Shown here: positions 54,163 to 64,000 of the stretch, piece by piece | Numbering within the stretch: the first letter of the stretch is position 1 | Layout of the letters: each line of letters starts with the position of its first letter | Assembly (NCBI GenBank): GCA_907163375.1 | Contig: CAJQUW010014281.1 | Span: forward strand, 62,001-126,000 | Direction: 5' to 3' | DNA: 64,000 nucleotides | Source of the DNA: Prostheceraeus crozeri | Lineage: Eukaryota > Platyhelminthes > Polycladida > Euryleptidae | The notes under the pieces: model-generated | What the model saw: only the letters and a program-made list of their open reading frames with translations | Database searches by the model: none | Told to the model about the DNA's origin: nothing | Program-made: the position numbers and the translations under genes

Positions 54163-54840
54163 ATGGATGAAATAAAAGTGGAAGGAACCTCAAAAGTGGA
54201 AGAAACTTCAAAAATGGAAGGAACCTCAAGAATATATCCTTCGATATCACAATTAAAAATAACTGAATTGAATAAAGAAAAACACAAAGATAGAGTTAGG
54301 TATATGAAAGATAAGGAATCTCAATTATTATTAAGATTAGAGCATTATAAAAAATTAAGAAAGAGATGGAGTAAAGTTCAGAATGTAACACAAGGAATTG
54401 GCATATTCTTAACAATAAGTTTAGGTGCTTTAACAATTGTTGTATCTTCAGGTGTTTTAGTAATTCCAGTAGTTGCCACAACTTTAACAGATACGGGTGT
54501 TTTTGCAACTTCACTTATTACAATGTTAGATAAATCTTTAATTACTAAGAAACGAAAATCATTAAAAACTAAGCATTTAAATATTAAAGAAGTCTATGAC
54601 CAATTACATTACTACTTTCAAATAGTATGTGATGATAATGTTATTACGTTAGATGAGATTGAAAAATGTGATCGAATAGCTAATGAAGTATATCATTTAA
54701 AGTCCGAAAAAGTTGATGATAAAAATTCTCGTGATGGTAAAACTTTTAGTGATGGTAAAATTTCTAATGAAGAAAATGATAAAATTTTTTTAGAAGAACT
54801 AAAAACTTTATTAAACAAAACTTCATTAAACAAAACTTAA
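54163..54840 (+). CDS. Element 2: putative membrane protein
   Basis: 225 residues, uninterrupted. The N-terminus repeats 'VEETSKMEGTSK'-like units; a lysine-rich segment follows. Residues about 85-125 form two hydrophobic stretches (GIFLTISLGALTIVVSSGV and VIPVVATTLTDTGV), suggesting one or two membrane helices. The C-terminal half is charged ('DNVITLDEIEKCDRIANEVYHL'). Small membrane proteins are common in Polinton-type elements; the family is not recognised. Confidence 0.6.
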   Translation: MDEIKVEGTSKVEETSKMEGTSRIYPSISQLKITELNKEKHKDRVRYMKDKESQLLLRLEHYKKLRKRWSKVQNVTQGIGIFLTISLGALTIVVSSGVLVIPVVATTLTDTGVFATSLITMLDKSLITKKRKSLKTKHLNIKEVYDQLHYYFQIVCDDNVITLDEIEKCDRIANEVYHLKSEKVDDKNSRDGKTFSDGKISNEENDKIFLEELKTLLNKTSLNKT

Positions 54841-54849
54841 AACGAAAAG

Positions 54850-55500
54850 ATGTCAGACAACAAAGCAATAAAAAATAATTTGTTCAGTAAAATGTTTTTG
54901 CTGTATTCCAATGTTACCACAAAATTCAAATATTATATTTTAAAAATGGATGAAATCAAAGCTGATAATCAAAAAAGAATCCAACAACTAGATGAGTTAA
55001 TAAAACAAAGAAATATTATGAAAGAAAATCATACTCAGCATAGAATGATAAAAGCTGGTATTCAATCTGATATGCTTGAAAAAATGCAGCAAACCGAGGA
55101 ATTAAAAACTGATTATGAAAAAACTATGGAACCATTTAAAACTCTTAAAAAAGAACTTACAAATAATGATAAACAAATTAATATAATAGATCCAGCACAC
55201 AAAACTATATTAGATGACTATGGTTTACTAGAATCAAACTTTAATAAGAAATTACCAAAATCTATGCAATTTGAACATTCTATTTCATTTATAGATGGAA
55301 AAACAATACCTAGATTTTATCTCGGACAAAAAGAAATATTTCCACAACCTTTTCGAGGTTTGATTTTTTCACCAGATAAATATCCTTTTAGTTTAGATAG
55401 AAATTTTGTTGATCTTTTAAGAGGAGCAGATTTAAATAATTATGCTGTAGAAGATCTCATAAAATATAAATTATTATTAATTTATAAAAACATATTATAA
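54850..55500 (+). pseudogene. Element 2: coiled-coil protein, copy 1 (3' end replaced)
   Basis: Begins MSDNKAIKNNLFSKMF. Residues about 35-100 are coiled coil ('RIQQLDELIKQRNIMKENHT', 'LEKMQQTEELKTDYEK'). Then a globular part shared with copy 2 ('MQFEHSISFIDGKTIPRFYL', 'PFRGLIFSPDKYPFSLDRNF'). From about 55470 the sequence runs into AT repeats, whereas copy 2 continues. Function unknown. Confidence 0.6.
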
Positions 55501-55557
55501 AAATTATATTACAAATATATTATATATATATATATATAAATATATATATAATATAAT

Positions 55558-55606
<49 letters not shown>
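55500..55606. repeat. (AT)n microsatellite
   Basis: About 100 bases of nearly pure AT alternation; the mariner element inserted at a TA at its right edge. Confidence 0.95.
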
Positions 55607-55609
<3 letters not shown>

Positions 55610-57002
55610 GGTGAGTAAAAAAAAACGATATCTGAATTATGTCGAAAAATAGTCTTCAATTGCCATTGATTTTCTTCGTCTATTGATGCTCTATATCTAT
55701 GGTCGCATTCTATATCGCTTGGGCAGTATTTTTATTATTCGTAGTTGAAATTCAAATCATGAAGTCGATAGTTGATCCATCCAAGAAATCTGGTCTAAGT
55801 CATTTGAACTTCATTCAAGGTATGGAAAGGAAAGCAAAATTTGTCGCTTGGGCAGTCGCATTCGAAAACGTTGCTGAGGCGAGGCGCAAGTTTCGCGAAG
55901 AATTTGAGGAAGAAGCACCAGTCCCTTCAACGGTTCATCCGTGGGTGAAGAGATTCCTGGTGTACGGTGACATTAACCATCGTGAGGAAGGTAGCGGTCG
56001 CCCAATATCTGCAAGCGGAGACGATATCTTCACTTCGATAAAACCGCTTGTGGAAAGTGATCCAAACATCTCAACACGCCGCCTAAGTCGCGAAGTTGGT
56101 GTATCTCAACGAAGTGTTGTTCGATGCCTACACCGAAAAGGATATCATCCGTTCAAAGCGACACATGTACAAGAGCTGTCTGACGATGACCACGATAGAC
56201 GCCTTGAGTTCTGTCAGTGGATAACTTCACGACTTGAACGCCAACGGAACTTTCATCTGCTTATCGTTTTCTCGGACGAAGCAGTTTTTCATGTTAACGG
56301 ATCCGTCAATAAGCACAACATTCACTACTAGAGTGCAAACAATCCTCACGACTTCATTGAAAAGCCTCAAGATCGAAGATCAGTGACAGTGTTGGCCATG
56401 ATGGACAACACAGGAGTGTTGAGCTTCGACATCAGCTGCACAACAATGAACGGTGAACGCTACTGTGGTATTCTAAAGGATCATGTCATCCCTTTTTTTC
56501 AACGGGCTGAAAACAGACACCGATTTTATCAACAAGATGGAGCTCGTCCGAACTACAGTTCTGCTGCCCGCGCTATTCTCGACAGTAATCTACCTAACAG
56601 ATGGATCGGTCGACGAGGACCTATCGAATGGCCTCCAAGGTCTCCGGACCTCAGTACCTGCGATTTTTTCTTGTGGGGCACTTTAAGAGACTCAGTTTAT
56701 GCGCGACGTCCAAATAATACGACGGAGTTGGCCGCCTATATTCGTGAGGAGATTACAGTATTCAGTCGACACATGATAAAAAAGTTTATGATTCGTTTGT
56801 TCGCCGATGCAGGGTTTGTATTGAACAGGAAGGTGCTCAATTTGAGTCAGTTCTTTACTTTAGCGTGCTTTTGAGACATTTTCAGCTTATGTTTTGAGAC
56901 AGTTTCAATAAATATTTAAATGGATATTAATTTTTAGTTAAATGAAATACAGTATAACTATTTCGCCTTATAATCAGATTTCGTTTTTTCTGACTCACCC
57001 TG
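55607..57002 (+). mobile_element. Mariner-like transposon, DD41D type
   Basis: 1396 bp. Inverted ends start CAGGGTGAGTAAAAAAAAAC on the left and CAGGGTGAGTCAGAAAAAAC on the right, flanked by TA on both sides (55605-55606 and 57003-57004). One transposase frame inside, interrupted once. Inserted in element 2 within an (AT)n tract. Confidence 0.93.
55699..56874 (+). pseudogene. DD41D mariner transposase, one nonsense codon
   Basis: One frame from 55699 to 56874, interrupted by a single TAG at 56329-56331. The TAG stands where related proteins have tryptophan (...NIHY-W-S), a one-base change. The functional start is probably MERKAKFVAWAV (about 55819), giving a protein near 350 residues. The N-terminal helix-turn-helix pair ('FENVAEARRKFREEF', 'STRRLSREVGVSQRSVVRCL') is intact. 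Catalytic acids: D in FSDEAVF, D in QQDGARP and D in STCDFFLWG. 41 residues separate the last two, matching the rosa/Visitor (DD41D) lineage. Confidence 0.9.
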
Positions 57003-57570
57003 TATATTATAAAAATATATTATAAAAAAATAATTATATTATAAAAATATTAATTATTATTAATATTTACCCATTTAACGCCTGCGTTGCAAAAACGCAA
57101 CATTTCAAAAAATATGTGTTAGACTGCATGAATGATACTTCGCATCAACTTTTGTCATGGTTTCGCAACAAATTGATGTACTTTCACTATCATAATTTTT
57201 AATTTAATGTTTTCTTTTTGATAAAGCTACCAAATTTTGTGTTGAAATTACCGAGGATTTGGACATTTTCAGGTGAGTTGCTTCATTTTCCAACTAACAA
57301 TAAAATTAAACAATTAAGTGTTCCAGAATTTTCTCTAAGTAGCATCTATCATCTACAATCCATTGCGATATAGTTGACTTACTCAATTATAAATCTACAG
57401 ATATTTAATTTTAATGTTGCGTCTTCGCAACATAGGCGTAAAAAGTTAATTATGTGACAAAACGTAGCAACTTATTTGAAGATTCAATTTTTAATTTATA
57501 AGATAACTGGGCTTTTGCTGCTTCAGGAAAACTAAATCAAGATATTTTGAACTATATTTCAAGCAAAACA

Positions 57571-57645
57571 GACGTGAATTACCAAGGATCGAACCAGGTG
57601 CGTAGGATCGCAAGTCGAGAACTACAACCACTGAACCACAGACGC
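57571..57645 (-). other. tRNA-like segment inside the piggyBac element
   Basis: On the minus strand a 75-nt stretch starts GCGTCTGTGGTTCAGTGGTT and has a B-box-like GGTTCGATCC (57586-57595), at tRNA spacing. The T-arm has a mismatch and the acceptor stem does not close, so it is a tRNA pseudogene or SINE head. It lies between the left end and the transposase start. Confidence 0.6.
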
Positions 57646-57765
57646 ATATGTACAGGCATGTGTTTCATACAGTGGTCTATACTACGTATTTACCCTGTAA
57701 ACCAGTATAAGTAGCGTCAGATCAATGACATATATGTTGCAGCAATATATTTCTTTTTCAGAACT

Positions 57766-59487
57766 ATGCGGAGGAAGAAATTTTTTACCCTAGATGCTGC
57801 GGTGGAAGCTGTTTGTGATGATGACACTCAGACAGGATCTTCAACTCCGGATATTGTCGTTTTGCCCCCTGATGATGGTGAAGTTAGTGACGAGGAGCGG
57901 TTTGATGAAAACGATCTCCAAGATGGCGAAGAAACATCCGTCAGACCACACGAAGATGTTGGTGGAACTGTTGAAGTTCATTATGACGATGACTCGATCG
58001 TAGAAGAGGCAGAGAACGGGCGACAATTTCAGGCTGATAGTGATCGTGAAACCACTAATCCTACTATTGCTGAGCCTCCTCCTAAACGCAGAAAAATCAG
58101 CAAACCAGATGCGAATTGGACAAAGAAATGTGCGAACTTTGCCCGATTTCCCTGTGATAATGAAGCCGACTACTCTGAGAAACTAGAATTGCTTCTAGGA
58201 AATAAAACTGAGGTCGAAGTTTTTCTTTCGTTGTGGAGTGTGACTATAAGAGAATATATCATCGAACAAACGGAACTCTACGCTCATCAAAAAAACTTCT
58301 TGAACTTCCGTTTACCAGAATATTTGTTCCATCGCTTTGTAGGGTACTTTTGTTTTCTGGCTACCACAGATTGCCACGTGAGGAAATGTACTTCGAAACC
58401 TCTGACGATTCCGGCATCCCACTTGTACGTGAATCAATATCGCGACGAGAATTCAGAGAGGTAAAGCAGAATTTGCATTTGGCTGACAATTCGGCGCTTG
58501 ACAAATATGATAAGATGCTCAACGTCCGACGGTTCTTCGACCTGCTAAATGTCAGTTTTGAGCATTTCGGAGTTTTCAATACTCATTTATGAATTGATGA
58601 GGAAATGGTTCCCTACTTTGGTGGACACTCCGCGAAAATGTTTCTTCGGGGGAAGCCCGTTAGGTTCGGATACAAGTTGTGGTGTATTTGTGGATCTACT
58701 GGCTATCTATATAAATTTCTACCATACTCTGGGAAGAGCGAGTTCTATGACAATTCATTAGGTCTTGGTAGAAGTGTAGTCGTTGAACTGCTGCAAATTG
58801 TAAAAGACCCCAACGAACATGCTGTCTACTTTGATAACTTCTTCACATCTCATTCTTTGATGGTACATATAACGTCGAGTGGTTATTTTGCAACCGGCAC
58901 GGTACGAGAAGATCGGTTGAATAAGTGTACCATTTCGTCTTCAAAGGACCTTTCAAAGAAAGAGATAGGCAGTTATGATGAAGCATTTGATGAGAAAAAT
59001 AAAATCTTGGCCGTAAAATGGAATGACAATGCGGTCGTTTCCATGGTTAGTAATTTTCAAGGAGTTCACCCACTTCAGACTGCCAGACGCTTCTCCAGAC
59101 GTGAAAGGAAGCATATACAAATACGGCAACCTTATCTTATTTCCAAATACAATCAAAACATGGGTGGAGTAGATCTACATGATAACTTCGTGTCAAAATA
59201 TAGAACTCGGATACGAGGGAAAAAGTGGTGGTGGCCGATTTTCGCGAATGCCTTGGATTCCACTGTGGTCAACGCCTGGCGCTTATACCAGCTATCTCAT
59301 AAGGAGAAAAAATTGATCTTTTAACATTTCGAAGAATTGTGGCAGTGTCTCTCCTCAAGACAGCAAAACCAGCAGAGACTTTTCTTTCTTCAGACCTGGC
59401 CGATATTAGGAAAGAAGCAGCAAAGCGAGGTAGGCCATCATCAATGTCTCAGCTGTGCATTAGACCATCTGTGAAAAGTAATCACTA
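57766..59487 (+). pseudogene. piggyBac transposase with about four breaks
   Basis: The acidic N-terminus (PPDDGEVSDEERFDENDL) is followed by the DDE_Tnp_1_7 domain. The frame shifts between about 58300 and 58464, a TGA interrupts at 58590-58592 where relatives read LSIDEEM, and the frame shifts again near 59320 at an A run. A further TAA at 59485 precedes the cysteine-rich end. Catalytic D candidates are visible: IDEEMVP, VYFDNFFTS and MGGVDLHDNF. A C-terminal cysteine domain lies just beyond ('CRVCKSQTTFACDKCNVGVHPKC', shown in part; about 59520-59590). Would excise and insert at TTAA if intact. Confidence 0.9.
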
Positions 59488-59937
59488 AGTGATTAAAAAT
59501 TCAAAGCGTTTGCGTTGCCGGGTATGCAAATCCCAAACCACTTTTGCTTGTGATAAGTGCAACGTAGGTGTCCACCCAAAGTGTTTCGAAGCTGATCATA
59601 ATGAATGATCTTGATTTGATGGTTTACGTTGTCCTATTTCAGGCACTCATTTACATAGTCAACTTATTGAAATGTGTTAAAATATGTAATTTTCATAAAT
59701 GTTTTTTTAAAAGGCAGTTTTGTTGAAAGAAAAATGTATTATCGTTTTGCAATTTTGAAAAAAAATTTTTAATAGATTACGCCTATGTTGCGAAAATGCA
59801 ACATTTTTTAAACAAAAAAAATAAGGTGATAAAAATCAATTATCAATATTATATAGTTAACTAGCCCAAGAAGAAACTGCATGACAATTTTTAACTACTT
59901 TGTGCAACTACATCTATGTGCGGCGTTAAATGGGTTA

Positions 59938-60583
59938 TGAAAAAACTATGGAACCATTTAAAACTCTTGAAAAAGAACTTACAAATAATGATAAACAAAT
60001 TAATATAACAGATCCAGCACACAAAACTATATTAGATGACTATGGATTACTAGAATCAAACTTTAATAAGAAATTACCAAAATCTATGCAATTTGAACAT
60101 TCTATTTCATTTATAGATGGAAAAACAATACCTAGATTTTATCTCGGACAAAAAGAAATATTTCCACAACCTTTTCGAGGTTTAATTTTTTTACCAGATA
60201 AATATCATTTTAGTTTAGATAGAAATTTTGTTGATCTTTTAAGAGGAGCAGATTTAAATAACTATGCTGTAGAAGATCTCATAAAATATAAAGCTATGTT
60301 AGATAGAGTTGGTGCAGCAAAATCTCTTAGACGTTATAAACAATTAGAAAATTTATTATCAACGGAAGTTAAAGTAGGAAAAGGTTTTGAAACAGAAACA
60401 ACTGTATTTTTACCAGATGATCCACAAGAATTACTAAATAGATTAAATATTTTAATATCTGCAATAAAAGAAGGACATAATTCTAGTTTCAATGAAATTC
60501 ATGCTATATTGAAAAGACTGTTAAAAAAGAAGATTCTAAATGAAGAAGATTATAAAAGTATAGTTGAAATATGTTGTTTTTAA
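59938..60583 (+). pseudogene. Element 2: coiled-coil protein, copy 2 (5' end missing)
   Basis: The first 355 bp repeat copy 1 (55113-55470 against 59935-60292, about 98 percent). The frame then continues with 'AMLDRVGAAKSLRRYKQLEN' and 'LPDDPQELLNRLNILISAIK', absent from copy 1. The right end of piggyBac lies directly at its start. The downstream protein is helix-rich, family unknown. Confidence 0.65.
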
Positions 60584-60622
60584 TTTTTATAAAAAATATT
60601 GATTTTAAATTTTAACTAAAAA

Positions 60623-61360
60623 ATGTCTTCGAGAGAATTATCATCAGCAGATTTAGACAAAATTAATAATCATTTAGAAAATCTAACAGAGATTTTGGGT
60701 TCATCAAAATTTAGTACGACGTTAAAAATTATAACAGCAACTTCATCACACACTTGTAATTTAGAACCCATTCTACATTTGGAACAAAATAAAAATTATC
60801 AAATTGCATTGACTAGTTTCTCCACATTTAACACTATTCAAAACGTTATCAAAGATGTGAATGATCAATTTAGATATTCTACTGATAAAGGCAAAACATG
60901 GAAAATACTAACTTTTCTTCCTGGTTCTTACGAAGTTGAATCAATATCAAATGAAATTAAGAGACATTTAGGTATAGCATTTAAAGATAAGAAACAATTA
61001 CATTTTGCAGTTGAACCGGCAGTTAATAAATTTTCTCTTACTTTAGACGAAAATCATCAAGTTGATTTTAATCATGATAGATCATTGTCAAAACTATTAG
61101 GATTTAATAAACAAACCTATAGTCAAGGTTATCATTTAGGTGAGAAGATTCCAAAAATAACTGAAATAAATTCAATTGTTGTACATTGTGACATTATTGA
61201 AGGAGGATATATAAATGGTAAATTGTCAAATTCAATATTCAGTTTTCCAGCTTTTACTGTACCCATTGGTTATAGATTAAATGTAATTCCACAAACATTA
61301 ATATATTTCCCTATTACAAGAAAAACTATTAACAGCATTAACATTAGAATCACTGAATGA
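60623..61360 (+). CDS. Element 2: minor-capsid/penton-like protein
   Basis: 245 residues, uninterrupted, starting MSSRELSSADLDKIN. Features resemble the Polinton minor capsid (penton-like jelly roll): early 'YQIALTSFSTFNTIQNV', 'LPGSYEVESISNEI', 'SLSKLLGF', then 'INSIVVHCDIIEGGYINGKL', 'SFPAFTVPIGYRLNV' and 'YFPITRKTINSINIRITE'. The LLGF and V-HCDI..G.Y.NG pattern recurs in Polinton-type elements as I recall it. Follows the coiled-coil gene and precedes the ATPase, a usual Polinton order. Part of a fossil. Confidence 0.65.
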   Translation: MSSRELSSADLDKINNHLENLTEILGSSKFSTTLKIITATSSHTCNLEPILHLEQNKNYQIALTSFSTFNTIQNVIKDVNDQFRYSTDKGKTWKILTFLPGSYEVESISNEIKRHLGIAFKDKKQLHFAVEPAVNKFSLTLDENHQVDFNHDRSLSKLLGFNKQTYSQGYHLGEKIPKITEINSIVVHCDIIEGGYINGKLSNSIFSFPAFTVPIGYRLNVIPQTLIYFPITRKTINSINIRITE

Positions 61361-61427
61361 GAAAGGACAAGAAATAAATTTGGAGGCGAAGAGATTATGA
61401 TAGATCTTTTGGTTAGAGAAGTTTAAT

Positions 61428-61530
61428 TTTCTTCTTCTTCTTCTTAAAAAATAAAAATAAATTTTCTTCTTAAAAAATAAAAATAAATTTTCTTCTTAAA
61501 AAATAAAAATAACTTTTATTCTTCTACTTT
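61428..61530. repeat. 28-bp tandem repeat between element 2 genes
   Basis: Units of TTTCTTCTTAAAAAATAAAA repeat three to four times. A related AT-rich array (TTTCTTCTAGA...ATTTAAATAATAA) lies at 62385-62520, between the convergent ATPase and PolB genes. Confidence 0.8.
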
Positions 61531-61566
61531 AAAAATAAAAAAATAAAAAAAATCTTTATTTAGAAA

Positions 61567-62382
61567 ATGAGTGAAGTGCCCCCATTAAATAAAAACAAAC
61601 TTAGATTTAATCATCATCCAAATTTATCTAATAAAGTTTTGTCAATTATTTGTGGAAGATCGGGATGTGGAAAAACATCTATTATTTAAAATTTTAACGA
61701 CTCCAAATTTTTTGGATTATAAAAATCTTATAATTTATACAACAACAGCAGAACAACCTGTCTATCAATTTTTAAAATATGGATTTGAAAATAATCTTAA
61801 AAAACCTCAATTGCTTCATTATTCAACGAATATGAAAAATCTGAATATGAAGAAGAAATAAGTTCGTGGTGTGAAGAAGCAGCAAAAATTAATCAGTTAG
61901 TAGAATCCAATAAAAATAAGCATATAAAGATACAATTAATAGATGATAGTGGTAATATGCAAGATCCTAGTAAACTAGATAAAACAATGAAACATTGTGT
62001 AATTTTTGATGATTGTGTTAATGATAGAAATCAGTCAGTACAGAAAAATTATTTCACAAGAGGTAGACATAACAACTTTAGTGTTTCTTATTTAACACAA
62101 AGTATGTATTCATCAGACGGAAGTGTTATTAGAAAGAATGCAAATATATTTATACTATTTGAAATAAATGCAAGAAACGTAAGTGATTTGTTAAGAGATT
62201 TATCTATAAGAGATAAAGATGAATTTAAACAATCGTGTAATAATGCTTGGTCAAAAGATTATGGCTTCATTACAATTAACATTGATAAAAAAATCATGAT
62301 AGAGTTATCGAACAATTGTTCGGGAGTGATGAAAATATTTTCGCGGAGTGATCGAATAATTTTTTCTTCTAGACTGATTTAA
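61567..62382 (+). pseudogene. Element 2: packaging ATPase (FtsK/A32-like), broken
   Basis: Starts MSEVPPLNKNKLRFNHHPNL. A Walker A motif GRSGCGKTS lies about 30 residues in, and a Walker B-like 'HCVIFDDCVND' further on, followed by 'YFTRGRHNNFSVSYLTQSMY' with the Q-S/T-R-like sensor region. This is the genome-packaging ATPase family shared by Polintons, adintoviruses and other viruses of this kind. About two breaks; fossil. Confidence 0.85.
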
Positions 62383-62524
62383 ATAATAAGAAGAATTTAA
62401 ATAATGATAATAATAAAAAAAAATTTTCTTCTAGATTAATTTAAATAATAAAATTTTTTTTCTTTTAATTAATTTAAATAGCAAATTTCTTTTCTAGACG
62501 GATTTAAATAATAATAAATAAACT

Positions 62525-63165
62525 TTAAAAAGGTGAAGTAGTTATTCCATCAGGTAAAATTTTTCTTTTATCATCAAATGGATCTAATGCTAATTTATGT
62601 TCCTCTTTTAAATACATTTTATGTTTCCTTGAATTAAGTCTATAATTACATGCTGTTTTTATTTCATTATTAAATAATGCATTCTTATAATCTTGAAATA
62701 TTATTTGGTTAGCCACTGATGCTTTTGAATTTACTATTAATGTTGTAGAATCTGTTTTAGAATTTGTATTATAACAATAACATTTAGATTTTAAAAATAT
62801 AGCTTCTGTTATGTACTCCTCATTTCCTAACTCATCTTTCACTTTACATAAATCAGAAGGATGAATGATATCTTTTATTTTATTAATTGCTTCATCAAGT
62901 GAAGAATTATGCGGGATTGTTAATTCTAAGAAAACAGAATCGGTATCTGTAAAGTGTAAGTTATAGTTTTTGCCATAAGCAGGTGCTAAATAATCATACA
63001 TAAATTTATACATGAATAGTTTAGCTAATTCTAATATAGTGAATCCTATAAAATTAAGCTTATCATATTTTATAATGTTTCGTCTTAGATGCACTGCACA
63101 TAGTTCATCACTGAATCTAGTAGTTCTTTTATATGTAGGTTTCCTTGTTAAATTTTGAAATCTAT
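62525..63165 (-). pseudogene. Element 2: PolB C-terminal part (truncated)
   Basis: The open frame includes 'LELAKLFMYKFMYDYLAPAY' (thumb-side motif) and the catalytic 'LHFTDTDSVFLEL' (motif C), then a C-terminal domain rich in lysine. Coding-like sequence continues upstream to about 63165, where unrelated repetitive DNA begins. It is a different, AT-rich lineage from the PolB of element 1. Convergent with the ATPase. Confidence 0.88.
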
Positions 63166-64000
63166 CTCTATTCGGTCGCTCGCTCTCAGGGGAGACGGTC
63201 GGATAGCTAGCGTGGTGCTGCTCACCATCGTCGCTACTTTTATCTTGCCTTCCTGCGCGTCGGTTACAGTGTGAACACTGTCATTCTTCGCTATCATCTT
63301 CAGTGCTTATCTCATGTTAAAATCCGGTGTTGGTATCTCGTACGTCGGCCTACATTACACTTTTCATGAGCATTTTGAGCATTTTTGCACTTACTTCGCG
63401 TCGTATCCTTCAACCCTATTGGCTATCTCAGCGTGCACGCGTTTCCCTCCTCCCGCCAAACCCAGTGGATTATTAGTGTCACCGTGTTGCAGTTTTTCGT
63501 TCGCCTCTTGGCTAATATAACATTCAACGCCAGCATCTTCGACACTCTCTCTCCCCTCTGTCGTTACGTCATCATGATGATCGATGATACACTGCAGACC
63601 GCTGCTTGCTGCTTCTCCCTAAGATGGCGACTGGTGAGGTGACGACACGATCAGCTGTTTCACTGACGCTCAACGTCATCGGCTGAGAACTCTATCACGC
63701 TTGCACTTCAGTCCCTGATTAGGGAAGCCATCTCGCATCGCCCATGTCATATGCGGTCTGGCCGAGCGGATCAATGCTGAACTTTTGCCTCCACGATATC
63801 TGGGTCGAATCCTCCCTCCATCGGTTAAACGGTTCCTTTTTTCTCGTTCATTCGGTCATCTGACTTCGTGTCAGCTGGTCGGATAGCTAGCGCTCTCTCG
63901 CGTTGCTGCTTCTTGATGATGTGTCATTCCTACACGACATCTGATTTATTGATTCTCAGCAGAAAGCCTTGTACATGCTTGAAACGATCTATTAAACGTC
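63166..64000. repeat. Repetitive DNA with a duplicated GGTCGGATAGCTAGCG motif
   Basis: GGTCGGATAGCTAGCG occurs at about 63199 and again at about 63880, each followed by CT/GC-rich sequence with 'ttgctgc'. The first 600 bp are T/C-rich with short spurious frames. Higher GC than element 2. Confidence 0.55.
63752..63841 (+). other. tRNA-derived SINE-like head
   Basis: A box TGGCCGAGCGG (63759-63769) and B-box-like GGGTCGAATCC (63802-63812) are spaced as in Ser/Leu-type tRNAs, and a TTTTTT stop follows at about 63836. The acceptor stem does not close, so not a real tRNA; probably the pol III head of a SINE. Confidence 0.6.

Larger units (their letters stand above)
57070..59934 (+). mobile_element. 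piggyBac-family transposon
   Basis: 2865 bp with inverted ends CCCATTTAACGC and GCGTTAAATGGG. Flanks are TTTA on the left and TTAT on the right, so no clean TTAA duplication exists. Subterminal palindromes of the form GTTGC...GCAAC lie at about 57084 (GCGTTGCAAAAACGCAAC), 57417 (GTTGCGTCTTCGCAAC) and 59788 (GTTGCGAAAATGCAAC). It carries a broken transposase and a tRNA-like segment. Inserted in element 2. Confidence 0.9.
53561..63165. mobile_element. Virus-like element 2: AT-rich Polinton-like fossil
   Basis: Very AT-rich DNA starts abruptly at about 53.57 kb and stops at about 63.16 kb. Genes: membrane protein, coiled-coil protein, minor-capsid/penton-like protein, packaging ATPase (plus strand) and PolB C-terminal part (minus strand, convergent), a Polinton hallmark set. 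The major capsid, integrase and protease were not recognised. It is incomplete and broken (a few breaks besides two transposon insertions). Its base composition differs sharply from element 1 and host DNA. Long open frames point to a fairly young fossil. No terminal repeats seen. Confidence 0.8.

Noticed and set aside
57571-57645. Functional tRNA gene on the minus strand
   Set aside because: A and B boxes are good, but the T-stem has a mismatch and the acceptor stem does not pair.
63752-63841. Functional Ser/Leu tRNA
   Set aside because: The acceptor arms are not complementary and the B box lacks a base of the consensus; a SINE head is more likely.

Overview
This is eukaryotic, intron-bearing animal DNA, probably from a marine invertebrate. 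The evidence is low gene density, GT/AG introns, metazoan-type Tc1/mariner, hAT, piggyBac and LINE elements, Polinton-like virus DNA, and a host background rich in the palindrome AGGCCT (an echinoderm or other deuterostome is possible, but this is a guess). No confident host gene is visible. Nearly every recognisable coding region belongs to a transposon or to an old virus-like element. There is one short assembly gap (31171-31193).

Region by region: 1-15 kb is mostly non-coding host DNA with an almost intact Tc1 element (1083-2577), a TGAGTCA-rich repeat (about 7.9-8.2 kb), a small inverted-repeat element with two 19-bp palindromes (about 9.9 kb), a GGTCCGTA repeat (about 11.9 kb) and a 197-bp tandem repeat (14.1-14.6 kb). 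15-31 kb holds a zinc-finger gene exon of transposon character (15250-16675), a short hAT element with a perfect 8-bp target duplication (18282-19029), three large foldback palindromes within 1.5 kb (24.1-25.6 kb), and a 3.6-kb DNA transposon with about 275-bp terminal inverted repeats around a three-exon gene on the minus strand (27305-30863). I could not assign that transposon to a superfamily. 31-38 kb is a degenerate ~327-bp tandem repeat next to a LINE of the CR1/L2/Rex group with an uninterrupted 1001-residue ORF2.

38-53.5 kb is a virus-like element of the protein-primed PolB class (Polinton/adinto-like). It carries PolB, a separate paralog of the PolB N-terminal domain, C2H2 fingers, a zinc-binding plus exonuclease-like unit, a pair of paralogous unknown proteins and, notably, a two-repeat TATA-binding-protein-like gene. 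Its transcription units have well-formed TATA boxes. Two of its plus-strand leaders share a conserved 130-nt non-coding block and an array of small hairpins with an invariant TG-CTAT-CA tip and changing but still paired stems. A 1.9-kb non-autonomous piggyBac-type element with perfect TTAA duplications sits inside it (40561-42459).

53.56-63.17 kb is a second, much more AT-rich Polinton-like fossil: a membrane protein, a coiled-coil protein (present twice over 358 bp), a minor-capsid/penton-like protein, a packaging ATPase and a PolB fragment on the opposite strand. A DD41D mariner (55607-57002) and a piggyBac element (57070-59934) lie inside it. The last 0.8 kb is repetitive DNA with a tRNA-like pol III head.

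How the parts relate: the window is a nested transposon and virus graveyard. The most interesting combination is a virus-like element that appears to carry its own TBP-like factor together with its own TATA promoters and repeated structured leader RNA.
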